DNA of 64,000 nucleotides from Trichoderma breve (taxonomy: Eukaryota; Ascomycota; Sordariomycetes; Hypocreales; Hypocreaceae), in contig NC_079236.1 in the NCBI RefSeq assembly GCF_028502605.1, positions 558,001 to 622,000 on the forward strand, in the 5' to 3' direction. This document shows, piece after piece, positions 63,548-64,000 of the stretch. The notes under the pieces were generated by a model that did no database searches, had not been told where the DNA came from, and worked only from the letters and a program-made list of their open reading frames with translations. How positions within the stretch are numbered: position 1 is the stretch's first letter; each line of letters starts with the position of its first letter. The position numbers were made by a program, and so were the translations under genes.

Positions 63548-64000
63548 GGCTAGGGGCTGTTTCTCAGTGAGATTGAACGGAGTTTTCGGAAGGAGATGCG
63601 GTCATTGGCGGCAATGTCTACTCCTGGAGGATAAATAGAGCTCTTTGCTGAAAACTACGGTAAATCGTATTATTGACACCTGATATCAGCCTGGGTCATC
63701 GAAACTTCAGGTATCGGCCTCATGTGATGACAGGAAGAGGCGATGGTCATGGGTTGGATCTGATGATTTGCAGGAATAGAGTATCTGGAGGCGGTCAATT
63801 TGCTTATATGGTAGAACTGTCTGGAGAATACATAGATTGGTCAGCATACTGACCGAGGAGCGAACAGAATCGTGTTTGCTACCTGCTCATTCGTGCTACC
63901 ATACTCCGTACTCCGTACACCATTAAGAATGAAAGCACAAGCATCGGTATTAGCAGGGGGGCGGGGCGTGTGCTTCACTATTGAGGGGGTACAAGTAATT
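63548..64000. other. Promoter side of the right-hand P450
   Basis: Last 450 bases; no gene is visible before the window ends. Confidence 0.5.

Overview
The window is nuclear DNA from a filamentous ascomycete (Pezizomycotina; Sordariomycetes/Hypocreales is my best guess from gene style, but species cannot be settled from sequence alone). The evidence is short (about 55-80 bp) GT-AG introns in most genes, Zn2Cys6 regulators, HET and NACHT-ankyrin proteins, and clustered secondary-metabolism and catabolic genes. About 19 apparently intact genes, one gene cut by the left edge and two degraded genes are supported. I saw no rRNA, convincing tRNA, transposon ORF or CRISPR array.

Left block (1-12.9 kb): a polyketide biosynthetic cluster. 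It holds the N-terminal half of a probable highly reducing PKS (KS-AT, start of DH, running off the left edge), an FSH1/LovG-type serine hydrolase likely to act in product release, a Tri4-like cytochrome P450, a 14-TM DHA2 MFS exporter and an AflR-type Zn2Cys6 regulator.

Amine/GABA block (14.7-24.2 kb): an amino acid/choline/GABA permease, a succinate-semialdehyde dehydrogenase-like ALDH, a Zn2Cys6 regulator and a complete topaquinone copper amine oxidase. Together these could import an amine or GABA, oxidise it to an aldehyde and then to an acid. An F-box-like protein follows at 24.4-25.8 kb.

Degraded immunity-type block (27.2-31 kb): a hydrolase-NACHT-ankyrin (NLR-like) gene broken by four in-frame stops, all explainable by C:G to T:A changes, and by a 3' frameshift. 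A double zinc-motif transcription factor follows (31.6-33.1 kb).

C1/formaldehyde block (33.5-46.9 kb): an extended SDR reductase, a cupin, a zinc-dependent alcohol/formaldehyde dehydrogenase, a glutathione-dependent formaldehyde-activating (GFA/CENP-V) protein, S-formylglutathione hydrolase and class III alcohol dehydrogenase (S-hydroxymethylglutathione dehydrogenase). The full glutathione route formaldehyde to S-hydroxymethylglutathione to S-formylglutathione to formate is encoded within about 10 kb. The divergent GFA/hydrolase promoter carries three tandem copies of a CGG-N8/9-CCG element, the type of site Zn2Cys6 proteins bind. Because copper amine oxidases of some yeasts make formaldehyde from methylamine, the amine block and the C1 block may be functionally connected; this is the most interesting hypothesis in the window.

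Right block (47.9-63.5 kb): a HET-domain relic, an SDR (retinol-dehydrogenase-like), a Zn2Cys6 regulator divergent from a type-B carboxylesterase, a membrane-anchored HET-domain protein, and a second, isolated cytochrome P450.
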